A DNA stretch of 64,000 nucleotides from Burkholderiales bacterium UBA1834 (GTDB lineage: Bacteria > Pseudomonadota > Gammaproteobacteria > Burkholderiales > Burkholderiaceae_C), in the NCBI GenBank assembly GCA_002339015.1, contig DDJC01000107.1, positions 31,235 through 95,234 on the forward strand. The letters are read 5' to 3'. Shown here in pieces: positions 24,987 through 34,938 of the stretch. The notes below the pieces were generated by a model. That model was not told the DNA's origin. It saw only the letters and a list, made by a program, of their open reading frames with translations, and made no database searches. A program made the translations under genes and the position numbers. Numbering within the stretch: the stretch's first letter is position 1; every line of letters starts with the position of its first letter.

Positions 24987-26000
24987 TCACTTCAGGCCGG
25001 AAAGCCCCTTGCTGAGCGCATCTGCGTCGAGGCCAGACGCTGCCGAGGCCGGCGCGGCGCTAGGCGCGGGAGCCGGCGCCGCAGCCACGGTCGGAGCCGA
25101 CGCGCTGGAAGCAGCATCGGCAGGCTTCTCAGCGAACTTGCCGATGTACTCGATCTTGGCTTCGGCACGCAGTTCCTTGGCGCGCTTTTGCAGCCATTCC
25201 TGGCGCTTGGTTTCGGTCAGGAAGCGCTCGATCAGCGGCTTGGATTGTTCGAAGGTCAGCGGCTGGGGACGGCTGGCGACCACCAGCACGGCCTTCATGC
25301 CGCCATTGCCCTGCTCGTACAGGGCCTGGCCATCCTTGAGGGCGCCAATACGGTCGACCAGGTTCAGCGGCAGCGACTCAGCCGGCTGGGTGACCTGGTT
25401 CACCCCGAACTTCAGGCCGGAATCCTTCAAGGTTTGCGCGAAGGCGGGTACATCGGGTGCCGCTTCGAGCTTGGCCTGCAGGGCCTTGGTCTCTTCAGGC
25501 GTGCCCTGGATGGTGAACTCCTGCAGCATGAAGATGCGCCGGTTGCTGAACAGGGCAGGCTTGGTGTCGTAGTACTTCCGGACGTCGTCAGCCGAGGGCG
25601 TGCCGATGGCCGCGGTGGAGGCCTTCTCGAGGTAGGCGCGCGCCAGGATGTTGCGGCGCTGGGCATCGAGCAGCTGCACGATCTTGGGATCGCGGTCGAG
25701 CTTCTCTTCTTCGGCCTTCTGGACGGCGATTTCCTGGTCGATCAGGCCTTCGAGCACCTGACGGCTGGCGGCATCGACCTGTTCGGGCTTGAGGCCGGGC
25801 TGACGTTCGAGCACGAGGTTGATCTGGTGAACGGTGAGCTCTTGCCCGTTGACGCTGGCGGCGGCCTGGCTGGCCTTCGGGGCTTCCTTGCCATCCTTGC
25901 TACAGGCGGCCGTCAGCAGGGCAGCGGCGACCACCACCGGCACGAGGGCCAGGCGCGGCATCGAGAGCGAGCGTTGCTTGTTGTACAGATCGAAGTGCAT
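24987..26000 (-). CDS. epsD: EpsD family peptidyl-prolyl cis-trans isomerase, lipoprotein
   Basis: The 337-residue SurA-like protein has a type II signal ending LLTAAC (Cys33), an N-terminal SurA-like helical domain (VNGQELTVHQINLVLERQPG), and a parvulin-like segment whose catalytic region is reduced. The C-terminus (about 285-335) is a low-complexity Ala/Pro/Ser tail. EpsD proteins recur in exosortase B-type EPS clusters and are thought to assist folding of envelope parts of the export machine. Starts at 26000 and 25961 (MPRLAL) are both possible; neither has a strong ribosome site. It is the third minus-strand eps gene of Module B. Confidence 0.88.
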   Translation of the reverse strand: MHFDLYNKQRSLSMPRLALVPVVVAAALLTAACSKDGKEAPKASQAAASVNGQELTVHQINLVLERQPGLKPEQVDAASRQVLEGLIDQEIAVQKAEEEKLDRDPKIVQLLDAQRRNILARAYLEKASTAAIGTPSADDVRKYYDTKPALFSNRRIFMLQEFTIQGTPEETKALQAKLEAAPDVPAFAQTLKDSGLKFGVNQVTQPAESLPLNLVDRIGALKDGQALYEQGNGGMKAVLVVASRPQPLTFEQSKPLIERFLTETKRQEWLQKRAKELRAEAKIEYIGKFAEKPADAASSASAPTVAAAPAPAPSAAPASAASGLDADALSKGLSGLK

Positions 26001-26135
26001 AGAACGTGGATCAAAAAGTTGAAGAACTGGGGGCCTGTGAACCGTGTGGTGTGAATCAAGGCGCCCGGATCTGGTTCCCGAGGGTGATCCCTTTGATGAC
26101 AGAAATGCGAGTGTACGTGTTGCGTCAAGCGCATT

Positions 26136-26756
26136 TCAGCTGTTTTGAGGTCTGGCAGCCCCGAGGATTCCCGCAAAAAACAGGCCCGCCAGTGTGCCGG
26201 TCAGATGTGACAGGGGTGAAACATGGATGCCCAGGGTGGGATGGGGATAGGTCGGCAGCCCGTGGCTGAGATCGACCCCCACCTTGATGAACAGGCCTGC
26301 GAGCACTGCTGCGCCCAGCGCTTTGCGCCGCTGGCGCAGCAGGTGTACCGCCAGCACGGCCATGCCTGCGTGCAGCACGCCTGAAGCCCCCATGAATGCG
26401 GGGAGCCTGGGGTCCAGCAACAACAATCCGTTGGTCAGGGGCCACGCCAGCAGCCAGGCCAGGGCCGCGCGTCCCCGCACGTCGGACAACCAGCCCAGCA
26501 CGGCCAGCAAGCCGCAGCCCAGCAAATTGGCCTGCAGATGAGGGGGACTGGCATGCGCCCAGGCTGCCGATACCCAGCAGGTAGGCGGGTTGTGCGCCCA
26601 CCCCTGCGCAGGGTGCATGGCCAGCATGGAATCGAAGCTCACGACGCCGATCAGGCCGGCTGGCAAAGCCAGCGCCGCGGCGACTGCTGCCCAGGCCAGC
26701 CCCTGGTAACGCACCAGATGCCGCACAAACTGATGTGCGAAGTGCGCTGCGCTCAC
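26136..26756 (-). CDS. rrtA: Rhombosortase (rhomboid-family sorting protease)
   Basis: The 206-residue membrane protein has the rhomboid catalytic pair: Ser125 in FMGASGVLHAG and His184 in PLSHLTGTLAG. HLQANLLG (73-80) matches the family's second-helix motif. Its short length and GASGVLH motif fit rhombosortase, which processes proteins bearing a GlyGly-CTERM tail. The GTG start at 26756 overlaps the glnE stop as GTGA; a GTG at 26780 is also in frame. I found no GlyGly-CTERM protein in this window, so the substrates lie elsewhere. An ordinary small rhomboid protease is the alternative. Confidence 0.8.
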   Translation of the reverse strand: MSAAHFAHQFVRHLVRYQGLAWAAVAAALALPAGLIGVVSFDSMLAMHPAQGWAHNPPTCWVSAAWAHASPPHLQANLLGCGLLAVLGWLSDVRGRAALAWLLAWPLTNGLLLLDPRLPAFMGASGVLHAGMAVLAVHLLRQRRKALGAAVLAGLFIKVGVDLSHGLPTYPHPTLGIHVSPLSHLTGTLAGLFFAGILGAARPQNS

Positions 26757-29680
26757 AAACCGGGAAATACGTGGCCCCACAGGGCCAGCACGGCCTGACG
26801 GTGCACATCGGCCGCCTTCAGGGCCTCGCCACTGAGCTTGGTAGGCGCTTCGTCGAGGCGCGCCTGGTGCTGCAGGCGCCGAAGTTCACGGTAGGCCGTT
26901 CCGGCACGAGCGCCCATACCTTCGGGCAGCAGGCCGACGTCTTCGGCACGCTGCAGCAGGGCGATGTTGCCCACGTTGTCCATCAGGCCAGGGTGTTCGC
27001 AGCTGTGGGCCAGCACCAGGTATTGCACAGCAAACTCCACGTCGATCATGCCGCCGCGGCTGTGCTTGAGGTCGAACTCGCCTTCGCCGGCCGGGTGGGC
27101 CTCGCGCAGGCGATCCCGCATGGAGACGACCTCGCCACGCAATGCAGCCGGATCGCGGTGAGTGGACAGCACGCCGCGGCGCGTGTCCTCGAAACGACCG
27201 GCCAGGGCGGCCTCGCCGGCGCACCAGCGGGCGCGCGTGAGGGCCTGGTGCTCCCAGGTCCAGGCGGTGTTGCTGCCGCGCTGACGCTGGTAATCGTCAA
27301 AGGAATGGAAGGACGTGACCAGCAGACCCGAGTTGCCGTTGGGGCGCAGGGCCGTGTCGATGTCGAACAGCTCGCCGGCCGAGGTGCGCAGCGTGAGCCA
27401 GCTCACCAGTTTGCGCGCGAAGGCCAGGTAGGCATCGATCGGACTGGGGCTGTCGGGGCCGGTATCCGCGTCCGGGGCGTCATCCTGACTGTCGTCGTAC
27501 AGGAAGACCAGATCCAGATCACTGCCGTAGCCCAGCTCCTTGCCACCCAGCTTGCCGTAGGCAATGACGGCGAAGTGCGGCTGGTGGCCCACAGCCCACG
27601 CCCCCTGCTTGCCCGGCCGCTGCTGCAGATGGGCCCAGGCCCAGCGCAGGGCCATCTCGAGGGTCACGTCGGCCAGTGCGGACAGGTCATCGGCCACCTG
27701 CTCCACCGTGATCAGGCCTTCGACATCGCGCACCAGGGTGCGGAACACTTCGGCATGGTGGGCGCGGCGCAGGGTGTCGAGCAGGGATTCTTCATCGGCC
27801 TGGCCGGCGCGGCCCCAGGCGCGGTGGCGCTCGGTGAGGTCCTTCACGTAGGCCTGACGCTCGAAGCGGCCGTCCATCAGGCGCGGGTCGGCCAGCTCGT
27901 CGATCACCCCCGGGTGCAGCATCAGGTAGCGCATGGACCAGCGCGCCAGGCCCAGCAGGCGCAACAGGCGGCGCAGCACCTCAGGACGCTCGGCCAGCAT
28001 CGACAGGTAGCTGTCGCGGCGCAGCAGCGGATTGAGCCAGTCGATGAAGCGCAGCACGGCCTCTTCGCCCAGCGGCGATTCACCTGGGGTGTCGGGCGGC
28101 GCCAGAGCCAGGCGCGTGGCCCGACCGATCAGCTTGGCCAGACGCAGCTTGGCCGCATCGGACAGGATGGCCACGCGCGGCTGCTTGGAGAAGCTGACCA
28201 CGCGCGCCCCGATGCTGGCGGGCAGCATGGCGTGGAAGTCCTCGCTGTCCACCGGCACGGGCGGGCCGCCGCAGACGCCCTGCTTGCAATTGCCGGCCGC
28301 CGGCGCACGGCCGTCGTGCAGCAGCGCGTCGAACTCGGTGGCCACGAACTCGCGCACCTGGCACAGCGCCCCCATCAGCTCACAGGGGCCGCTGCGCTCA
28401 TCGGGCTTGCTGCCACAGGCGGCGATGCAATCCTCCAGGCCCAGGCTGGCGGCGATCCAGGCCAGATCGGCGTCTTCGGTGGGCAGCAGATGGGTCTGCT
28501 GATCGTCCAGGTACTGGATGCGGTGCTCGATGCGGCGCAACAGGATATAGCTGTTGGCCAGGCGCTGGGCGGTTTCGGCCGGGATCAGGTTGCGCGCGGC
28601 CAGGCGCTGCAGGGCCTTGAGCGTCGAGCGGGTGCGGATCTCGGGGAACTGGCCGCCGCGCACCACCTGCAGCAGTTGCACGGTGAACTCGATCTCTCGG
28701 ATGCCGCCACGCGACAGCTTCACATCGTTGGCGCGCTCCGGACGGCCCGCGGCGCGGCGGTTGGCCTCGTCGCGGATCTTGCGGTGCAGCTGGCGCAGCG
28801 ATTCAAAGATGCCGTAATCCAGGTAGCGGCGGAACACGAAGGGAATGACAACATCGCGCAAGGCCAGGGCGTGCTCGTGGCGATCGCCCTTGGGCATGGC
28901 GGCGCGGGGCGCCACGATGCGGCTCTTGAGCCAGGCGAAACGCTCCCACTCGCGCCCTTGCACCAGAAAGTAGTCTTCCAGCATCGACAGGCTGACCACG
29001 GCGGGGCCGGAGTTGCCGTTGGGGCGCAGGGCCAGGTCCACCCGAAAGACGAAGCCATCTTCGGTGGTGTCGCCAATGGTCATGCTCAGGCTGCGGGCCA
29101 CCAGGCTGAAGAACTCGTGCACGGAGATCTGGCCCGACATGCCGCCCCGGCCGTTGTCCACGCCGGTGGTCTGGCCGTCTTCTTCGTACACGTAGACCAG
29201 GTCGATGTCGGACGACACATTGAGCTCGCGCCCGCCCAGTTTGCCCATGCCGACCACCCACAGGTCGATGCGGCGCCCCTGGGCATTGAGGGGGGCGCCA
29301 TAGCGCACCTCGTGCTCCGCCAGTGCGGCGGTCAGCGCCAGGTCCAGCGTGACCTCGGCCAACTGGGTCATGGCCGAGGTGATGTCGCCCAGCACCGCGT
29401 GCTGCTCCACATCGAGCACGACCAGGCGCTCCAGCACCAGTTGCCGCGCCACCCGCAGGGCCGACGCCAGCGGCCGCCCATCGGCCATCAAACGCTCGAT
29501 GAGCGCCTGGATGGAGGGGGTTTGCGGCACCCCCGGTTCTATGGCGGCGAAAATGGCACGTTCGGCCTCGTAGCGGCGCCGGATCCGCTGCACATAGCGG
29601 GCATGATCTGCGCGAACGGGGCCGGCCTCGGCGCCAGCGGAGCCTGAGGCAGCGGTAACAATGTCATTACGTAGATGCAT
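26753..29680 (-). CDS. glnE: Bifunctional glutamine synthetase adenylyltransferase/removase
   Basis: The 975-residue protein has two nucleotidyltransferase domains of the GlnE type. The N-terminal removase half has GKLGGRELNVSSDIDLVYVY (about 140-160) and the C-terminal transferase half has GKLGGKELGYGSDLDLVFLY (about 705-725). It adenylylates and deadenylylates glutamine synthetase in response to PII proteins, linking nitrogen status to glutamine synthesis. The ATG at 29680 (MHLRNDIV) gives near-normal family length; the frame is open further upstream but would overlap yhdP. No clear ribosome site. The rhombosortase gene is coupled at its stop. Confidence 0.96.
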   Translation of the reverse strand: MHLRNDIVTAASGSAGAEAGPVRADHARYVQRIRRRYEAERAIFAAIEPGVPQTPSIQALIERLMADGRPLASALRVARQLVLERLVVLDVEQHAVLGDITSAMTQLAEVTLDLALTAALAEHEVRYGAPLNAQGRRIDLWVVGMGKLGGRELNVSSDIDLVYVYEEDGQTTGVDNGRGGMSGQISVHEFFSLVARSLSMTIGDTTEDGFVFRVDLALRPNGNSGPAVVSLSMLEDYFLVQGREWERFAWLKSRIVAPRAAMPKGDRHEHALALRDVVIPFVFRRYLDYGIFESLRQLHRKIRDEANRRAAGRPERANDVKLSRGGIREIEFTVQLLQVVRGGQFPEIRTRSTLKALQRLAARNLIPAETAQRLANSYILLRRIEHRIQYLDDQQTHLLPTEDADLAWIAASLGLEDCIAACGSKPDERSGPCELMGALCQVREFVATEFDALLHDGRAPAAGNCKQGVCGGPPVPVDSEDFHAMLPASIGARVVSFSKQPRVAILSDAAKLRLAKLIGRATRLALAPPDTPGESPLGEEAVLRFIDWLNPLLRRDSYLSMLAERPEVLRRLLRLLGLARWSMRYLMLHPGVIDELADPRLMDGRFERQAYVKDLTERHRAWGRAGQADEESLLDTLRRAHHAEVFRTLVRDVEGLITVEQVADDLSALADVTLEMALRWAWAHLQQRPGKQGAWAVGHQPHFAVIAYGKLGGKELGYGSDLDLVFLYDDSQDDAPDADTGPDSPSPIDAYLAFARKLVSWLTLRTSAGELFDIDTALRPNGNSGLLVTSFHSFDDYQRQRGSNTAWTWEHQALTRARWCAGEAALAGRFEDTRRGVLSTHRDPAALRGEVVSMRDRLREAHPAGEGEFDLKHSRGGMIDVEFAVQYLVLAHSCEHPGLMDNVGNIALLQRAEDVGLLPEGMGARAGTAYRELRRLQHQARLDEAPTKLSGEALKAADVHRQAVLALWGHVFPGL

Positions 29681-29800
29681 AAGACAGCAACAGCTCTGTG
29701 CTAGGGTTATCGGCTGTCGAACCGACGGGCTGTCACCCGCATGCCCAGTGCCTTGCCTTGCATGCCGGCGTCCGGGCTTGACCGATGATGTCGCTGTTCC

Positions 29801-32800
29801 ATGACCAATAACATTCCTGCGGCTGACCGCGAAACCTCCGTTGAACGGCCCGACCAGGCGCCCTGGCGCAACAGGTGGCTTCGGGCACTTCGGTGGATCC
29901 TGATCGCATCGGCCGGCCTGGCGGCCCTGGCGGCGGCCTCCTGGTGGATCCTGCTGACTCAAATTGTGCCCAAAATCGACCAGTGGCGTGAGCCGCTGGC
30001 GCAACAGGCCACGTCGACGCTGGGGGTGCCCGTGAAGATTGGCCGAGTCTCCGGCCAGGCACAGGGGTGGTGGCCCGAATTGACACTGGAAGATATCCGC
30101 CTCATTGATGCCGAGGGGCGGGATGCCCTGCGCCTGCCTCGTGTGATCGTGCGGCTGTCGCCCAGCAGCCTCTGGCCCAGTTCGTTGTGGCGGCGCGAGC
30201 TGCACGTGGACCGGCTGGTGCTGAGCCAACCGCAGTTGGCCGTGCGCCGCGATGCGCAGGGCTTGCTGCATGTGGCAGGGCTCACGCTCGATCCGCACCG
30301 CATGCAGCCCGACGGCAGCCCGGCCATGGACTGGCTGCTGGACCAGCGCCTGATCCGCATCGACCAGGGCCGCATCACCTGGACCGATGAACTGCTCAAG
30401 GCCGAGCCCCTGCAGCTGAGCCAGGTGGATCTGAGCCTGCGCAGCCGCCCCGGCCTGGCCCGCCGCATACAAGAATGGCGCCTGTCGGCCACGCCGCCGC
30501 AGGCGTTCGGGCAGCGTTTCGAGGCCCGCGCCGACATCACCCAGCCCCGTTGGTCACGCCAGGTGGGACAGCCCGGTGAGCCCGAACCCGCCTGGTGGGT
30601 GCGCTGGTTCGGTCAACCCACACGCGCGAGCGACTGGCACACCTGGTCAGGGCAGGTGGCGGTGAGCCTGCCGCATGTCGACGTGCAAAGCCTCAAGCGC
30701 CACGCCACCCTGCCCTTCGACGTGCAAGGTGGCCGGGGCCGCCTGGCGGTCAAGGCAGCGCTCAAGCAAGGTCAGCCGCGCGAGGTGTCGATCGATGCGG
30801 ACCTGCGAGCCGTCTCCCTGCGCCTGGCCCGAGAACTCGAGCCACTGGCATTCAAGCAGATCGCCGGGCAGGTCACGGCGCTGCACGAACCCACGCAGAC
30901 CACGTTGAGCTGGCAGGCACTGCGCTTCACCATGGACGACGGTCTGACCTGGCCGGCCAGCCAGGCGCGCCTGCAGTGGCAACACGCCGCGGCCGCCGCG
31001 GCCCGCTCCGGCGCCCCGCCAACCTTGCTGCCCGAACTGCAGGGCGAGGTCTGGAAGCGCACCCTGAAGGGGCAGTTCGAGACCGACCACATGGACCTGG
31101 CCCTGCTGGCCAAGCTGGCCGACCGGCTCCCGCTGGCCGCCGCGCTGCGCCAACAGTTCGACGACTGGGCCCCCCAGGGCGTCGCCGAACAGCTCACCCT
31201 GAACTGGGACGGCCCGGCCGATGCCCCCCTGCGCTACCAGGCCCAAGGGCGGCTGCGCGGCCTGAGCTGGCAGGCTTCGGGCCAGAACCCTGGCGTCGGC
31301 GGTGCGGATGTCGAATTCAAGGCCACCGAAGGCGGCGGCGAAGCCAAGCTGGCCATCAAGGATGGCTGGGCCGAGTTCCCGGGTGCCTTCGAGGAGCCCC
31401 GCATCCCGCTGGACACCCTGCAGGCCGAGGTGAACTGGCGCATCACCCCTGGCAAGGCCGGCCAGGCGCCCGCCGTCTCGCTGGAAGTGCCCCAGGCCAG
31501 CTTTGCCAACCCCGACGCACGCGGCTCCCTGCGCGCAACCTGGCGCACCGGCGCCGGTGACGGCGTGGGCGATGGCGGACGCTATCCGGGTGTCCTCGAC
31601 CTCAAGGGCACATTGCAGCAGGCCCAGGGCAACCGCGTGTGGCGCTACCTTCCGGCCAGCGTCAACACCGATGCGCGGCACTACGTGCGTGATGCCGTCA
31701 AGGGCGGGGTCGGCGAGAACGTGCTGTTCGAGGTCCGTGGCGACCTGTGGCACTTTCCCTTCAAGGACGACCAGGGCGGCAAGTTCCGCATCGCCGTGCC
31801 CGTGAAGGACGCCACCCTCGACTACGTGCCCGGCGACAAGCCCGCCCCAGGCGCCACCGCGGCCGCCCCCTACTGGCCTGCCTTCCAGCGCCTCAACGGC
31901 ACGCTGCTGTTCGAAGGCCACGGCATGCGCATCGAGAACGCCACCGCCACGCTCACGGACGTCGGCAGCGGAAGCTTTGCGCTGCACAAGGTCAGCGGCC
32001 ACATCGACGACCTGGGCAGCGACCATCCCAAGCTCAGCATCCAGGGCGAAGGCAAAGGCCCCATGGCCGACCTGCTGCGCTTCATGGCCGTGTCGCCGCT
32101 GGGCCAGTGGACAGGGCAGATGCTCGACGGTGCGCAAAGCAGCGGGCGCGGCAACCTGCGCCTGATGCTGGACATCCCGCTCAACGATGTGGACAAGACC
32201 ATCGTGCAGGGTGATGTGCAGATGGCCGAGCAGGACCAGACCTCGCTGCGCCTGGCCCCTCAGGCCCCCTGGATGCACGGCGTGCGCGGCCATGTGCAGT
32301 TCACGCAGGACACCCTCAAGGTGGACGGGCGCGCCAAGGTCTGGGGCCAGGAGATCCAGATCCACGGCTCGCGCGATGCCCAGGGCGTGCCGCGTTTCTT
32401 GGCCAGCGGCCTGATCAGCGCCGAAGGCATGCGGGGTGCCACAGAATGGCCCGCGCTGGCCCGGGTGGCCCAACGCATGTCCGGGCAGACCCCGGTCACC
32501 GTGTCCATCGCCCTGAACCGCGCCCGCACCGCCGGCACAGGCGCTGCCGGCAATGCATCGGGCTTCTCCGCCCGGCCTGAACTGCAGGTCAGCAGCACCT
32601 TGCAGGGCCTGCAGTTGAACCTGCCCGCCCCGCTCACCAAGCCTGCCGACGCGGCCTGGCCGCTCAAGCTGGTGCACCGCGCTGACGACGACGACGGCAA
32701 GACGGACACCCTGCTGCTGGACCTGGCCGGCCCTGTGACGGCCAAGGCCGAGTTGCGACGCGCCCTGGATGGCCGGGCCACCCCGACAATACAACGGGGA

Positions 32801-34243
32801 TTGATCAGCGTGACACAAGGACAAGGCGCCGCCCCCGCCACGTCCGCCATGCCGACCTCAGGCATCACCGCCCTGGTGACCCTGCCCCAGCTCGACCTGG
32901 ATGCCTGGCAGGCGCTGGGCGATCAACTGCGCCGCGACCCGGCCACGGGCGCCATGAGCCCACCGGCGCGGGGCCACTCCCCGATGGACGGCTACCTGCC
33001 GGACATCCTCACCCTCAAGACTGGCGCCTTGCAATGGCGCCAGCGCACGCTCAAGGACGTGGCGCTCACCTTGAGCCACCCTGGCCCGGCCGTGTGGCGC
33101 GCCCAGATCGAGGCCCCCCAACTGGCCGGCCAGGTCGAGGTCCGACCCGACACAGCGGGCTCCGTCATGGGCCCGGCGCCCGGCAACCGCGTCGTGGTGC
33201 GCCTGAGCCGGCTGCAGGTGCCCGAATCAGAAGCAGATGCCTTCGAGGCGCAAGCCAGCAGCAACCTGCTCGCCGATGGTGACACCTCCAGCGTGCCCGC
33301 GCTGGACATCGTCATCGACCAGTTCGAATGGCGCGGCATGGCGCTGGGCAAGCTGGAAGTCGATGCGGTCAACCGCCTGATCCACACGCCCGGCTCACCC
33401 GCCCTGCCGGAGTGGCGCATGACCAAGTTCCGCCTGGGCAATGCCGATGCGCAGTTCAGCGCCACCGGCAACTGGACGGCCCTGGGCGCCCAGCAGGCCG
33501 ACGCCAAAGGCAAACCCCGACACCGCGCCGCCTTCAGCTTCACGCTGGACCTGGTCAACTCGGGCGCGCTGCTGGGCCGTCTGGGCATGCCGCAGACCCT
33601 GCGCGGTGGCAAGGGCCGCCTGAGCGGCCAAGTGGCCTGGCTGGGCTCGCCGCTTGAGCCTCACGCAGCCTCAATGAACGGCGAGGTGAAGCTGGCCCTC
33701 AACGAAGGCCAGTTCCTCAAGGCCGAACCGGGCGTGGCCAAGCTGCTGGGCGTGCTGAGCCTGCAGTCGCTGCCGCGGCGCCTGGCGCTGGATTTCCGGG
33801 ACGTGTTCCAGTCGGGCTTCGCCTTCGACCGCATCGATGGCGACGCCCAGATCACCAAGGGTGTGGCCCAGACACGCAACCTGCGCATGCGAGGCGTGCA
33901 GGCGCTGGTGCTGATGGAGGGCCAGGCCGATCTGGCCCGTGAAACCCAGAACCTGCGCGTCTTCGTGGTGCCGGAGCTCAACGCCGGCGCGGCCTCGCTG
34001 GCCTACGCTGCCATCAACCCCGCCATCGGCCTGGGCACCTTCATCGCGCAGGTGCTGCTGCGCAAGACGGTGGTCGAGGCCACCACGCGCGAGTTCACCG
34101 TGACAGGCACCTGGGCCGAGCCGCAGGTCGAACGCGTGCCCCGCACCACCGTGCCTGCCCTGGCCACCGAGGAGCCGCCCAGCCAGCCTCGATCCGGGGC
34201 CGGCACAGGCGATGACCTCAAAGCGAGCCGAACACCTTCTTGA
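29801..34243 (+). CDS. yhdP: YhdP/AsmA-like envelope lipid transport protein
   Basis: The 1480-residue protein has one N-terminal membrane anchor (WILIASAGLAALAAASWWILL, about 33-53) followed by a very long periplasmic beta-rich region, and it ends in an AsmA-like C-terminal domain (AASLAYAAINPAIGLGTFIAQ). This is the YhdP family, which with TamB and YdbH carries phospholipid between the membranes. The length is somewhat above the ~1270 of E. coli, in line with betaproteobacterial members. It is divergent from glnE across 120 bases. Its last 26 bases overlap the convergent DUF4197 gene. Confidence 0.9.
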   Translation: MTNNIPAADRETSVERPDQAPWRNRWLRALRWILIASAGLAALAAASWWILLTQIVPKIDQWREPLAQQATSTLGVPVKIGRVSGQAQGWWPELTLEDIRLIDAEGRDALRLPRVIVRLSPSSLWPSSLWRRELHVDRLVLSQPQLAVRRDAQGLLHVAGLTLDPHRMQPDGSPAMDWLLDQRLIRIDQGRITWTDELLKAEPLQLSQVDLSLRSRPGLARRIQEWRLSATPPQAFGQRFEARADITQPRWSRQVGQPGEPEPAWWVRWFGQPTRASDWHTWSGQVAVSLPHVDVQSLKRHATLPFDVQGGRGRLAVKAALKQGQPREVSIDADLRAVSLRLARELEPLAFKQIAGQVTALHEPTQTTLSWQALRFTMDDGLTWPASQARLQWQHAAAAAARSGAPPTLLPELQGEVWKRTLKGQFETDHMDLALLAKLADRLPLAAALRQQFDDWAPQGVAEQLTLNWDGPADAPLRYQAQGRLRGLSWQASGQNPGVGGADVEFKATEGGGEAKLAIKDGWAEFPGAFEEPRIPLDTLQAEVNWRITPGKAGQAPAVSLEVPQASFANPDARGSLRATWRTGAGDGVGDGGRYPGVLDLKGTLQQAQGNRVWRYLPASVNTDARHYVRDAVKGGVGENVLFEVRGDLWHFPFKDDQGGKFRIAVPVKDATLDYVPGDKPAPGATAAAPYWPAFQRLNGTLLFEGHGMRIENATATLTDVGSGSFALHKVSGHIDDLGSDHPKLSIQGEGKGPMADLLRFMAVSPLGQWTGQMLDGAQSSGRGNLRLMLDIPLNDVDKTIVQGDVQMAEQDQTSLRLAPQAPWMHGVRGHVQFTQDTLKVDGRAKVWGQEIQIHGSRDAQGVPRFLASGLISAEGMRGATEWPALARVAQRMSGQTPVTVSIALNRARTAGTGAAGNASGFSARPELQVSSTLQGLQLNLPAPLTKPADAAWPLKLVHRADDDDGKTDTLLLDLAGPVTAKAELRRALDGRATPTIQRGLISVTQGQGAAPATSAMPTSGITALVTLPQLDLDAWQALGDQLRRDPATGAMSPPARGHSPMDGYLPDILTLKTGALQWRQRTLKDVALTLSHPGPAVWRAQIEAPQLAGQVEVRPDTAGSVMGPAPGNRVVVRLSRLQVPESEADAFEAQASSNLLADGDTSSVPALDIVIDQFEWRGMALGKLEVDAVNRLIHTPGSPALPEWRMTKFRLGNADAQFSATGNWTALGAQQADAKGKPRHRAAFSFTLDLVNSGALLGRLGMPQTLRGGKGRLSGQVAWLGSPLEPHAASMNGEVKLALNEGQFLKAEPGVAKLLGVLSLQSLPRRLALDFRDVFQSGFAFDRIDGDAQITKGVAQTRNLRMRGVQALVLMEGQADLARETQNLRVFVVPELNAGAASLAYAAINPAIGLGTFIAQVLLRKTVVEATTREFTVTGTWAEPQVERVPRTTVPALATEEPPSQPRSGAGTGDDLKASRTPS

Positions 34244-34904
34244 GGATGGCACTGCCGGTGCCTACCGGATCCTGGCGGATCTTCTTTTCCTGCTCGCCGA
34301 TCATCAGGAACAGCCCATCGAGTGCCTTGCCCGTGACGTATTGCTGCACATTGGCCTGATCGCCCTTGAGCAGCCCCATGCCCGCTGCCTTGCCGGCGAG
34401 CTCGTTGTAGCGCCTGGTGAGTGACAGACGCTCCGTGGCCCTGCTCACGATGGGCAGGAACTGCACGGACAGCGGCTCACGCGTCTTGCCCGCGAAGAAC
34501 GCCGTCACGGAGGTGTCGCCCCCGGCCAGGATCTGCTGCGCATCGGACACCGACATGGATCTGATCGCCGACTTGAGCAGCGGCAGCGCCAGCGGCACGG
34601 CCTGCTCGGCGGCGCGGTTCATCGTGGTCTGCAGCTCTTCGAGCTGCCTGCCCCGCCCCAGTGTCTTGAGCAAGGGGGCGGCGTTGTCCAGCACCGACGG
34701 CAGCGGGATGCGAACTTTGTCGTTGCCCAGGAATCCATCGACCCGGCCCAGTTCGCTCACCGCGGCCTGGGCACCCTTTTCGAGCGCCACCCGCAGGGCC
34801 TGCGTGCCCTCGCTGGAAGTGAACCCGACCGCCGCCCCGGCCCATGGTGCAAGACCTGCGCCCCCCAGGGCCAGGACCGACGACAATACGACACGACGCT
34901 GCAT
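34218..34904 (-). CDS. DUF4197 family periplasmic protein
   Basis: The 228-residue protein has a signal peptide (MQRRVVLSSVLALGGAG, cleavage near AGA) and the DUF4197 pattern: ALEKGAQAAVSELGRVDGFLGN, IPLPSVL, LLKSAIRSMSVSDAQQILAGGDTSVTAFF, and QYVTGKALDGLFLMIGEQEKKIRQDP near the C-terminus. Function unknown in the literature I can recall. GGAG lies eight bases before the ATG. It overlaps yhdP tail-to-tail, and its start is only 34 bases from the divergent TlpA-like gene, so the two promoters must overlap. Confidence 0.88.
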   Translation of the reverse strand: MQRRVVLSSVLALGGAGLAPWAGAAVGFTSSEGTQALRVALEKGAQAAVSELGRVDGFLGNDKVRIPLPSVLDNAAPLLKTLGRGRQLEELQTTMNRAAEQAVPLALPLLKSAIRSMSVSDAQQILAGGDTSVTAFFAGKTREPLSVQFLPIVSRATERLSLTRRYNELAGKAAGMGLLKGDQANVQQYVTGKALDGLFLMIGEQEKKIRQDPVGTGSAILKKVFGSL

Positions 34905-34938
34905 GTTCGATCTCCGCTTGTTGGACCACGGCCCCGCC

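Noticed and set aside
26735..29647. 970-codon plus-strand open frame antisense to glnE
   Set aside because: glnE carries both nucleotidyltransferase motifs on the other strand; the long frame is a by-product of high GC third positions.
30647..32824. 725-codon minus-strand open frame within yhdP
   Set aside because: It is antisense to a continuous YhdP-family protein and has no recognisable domain.
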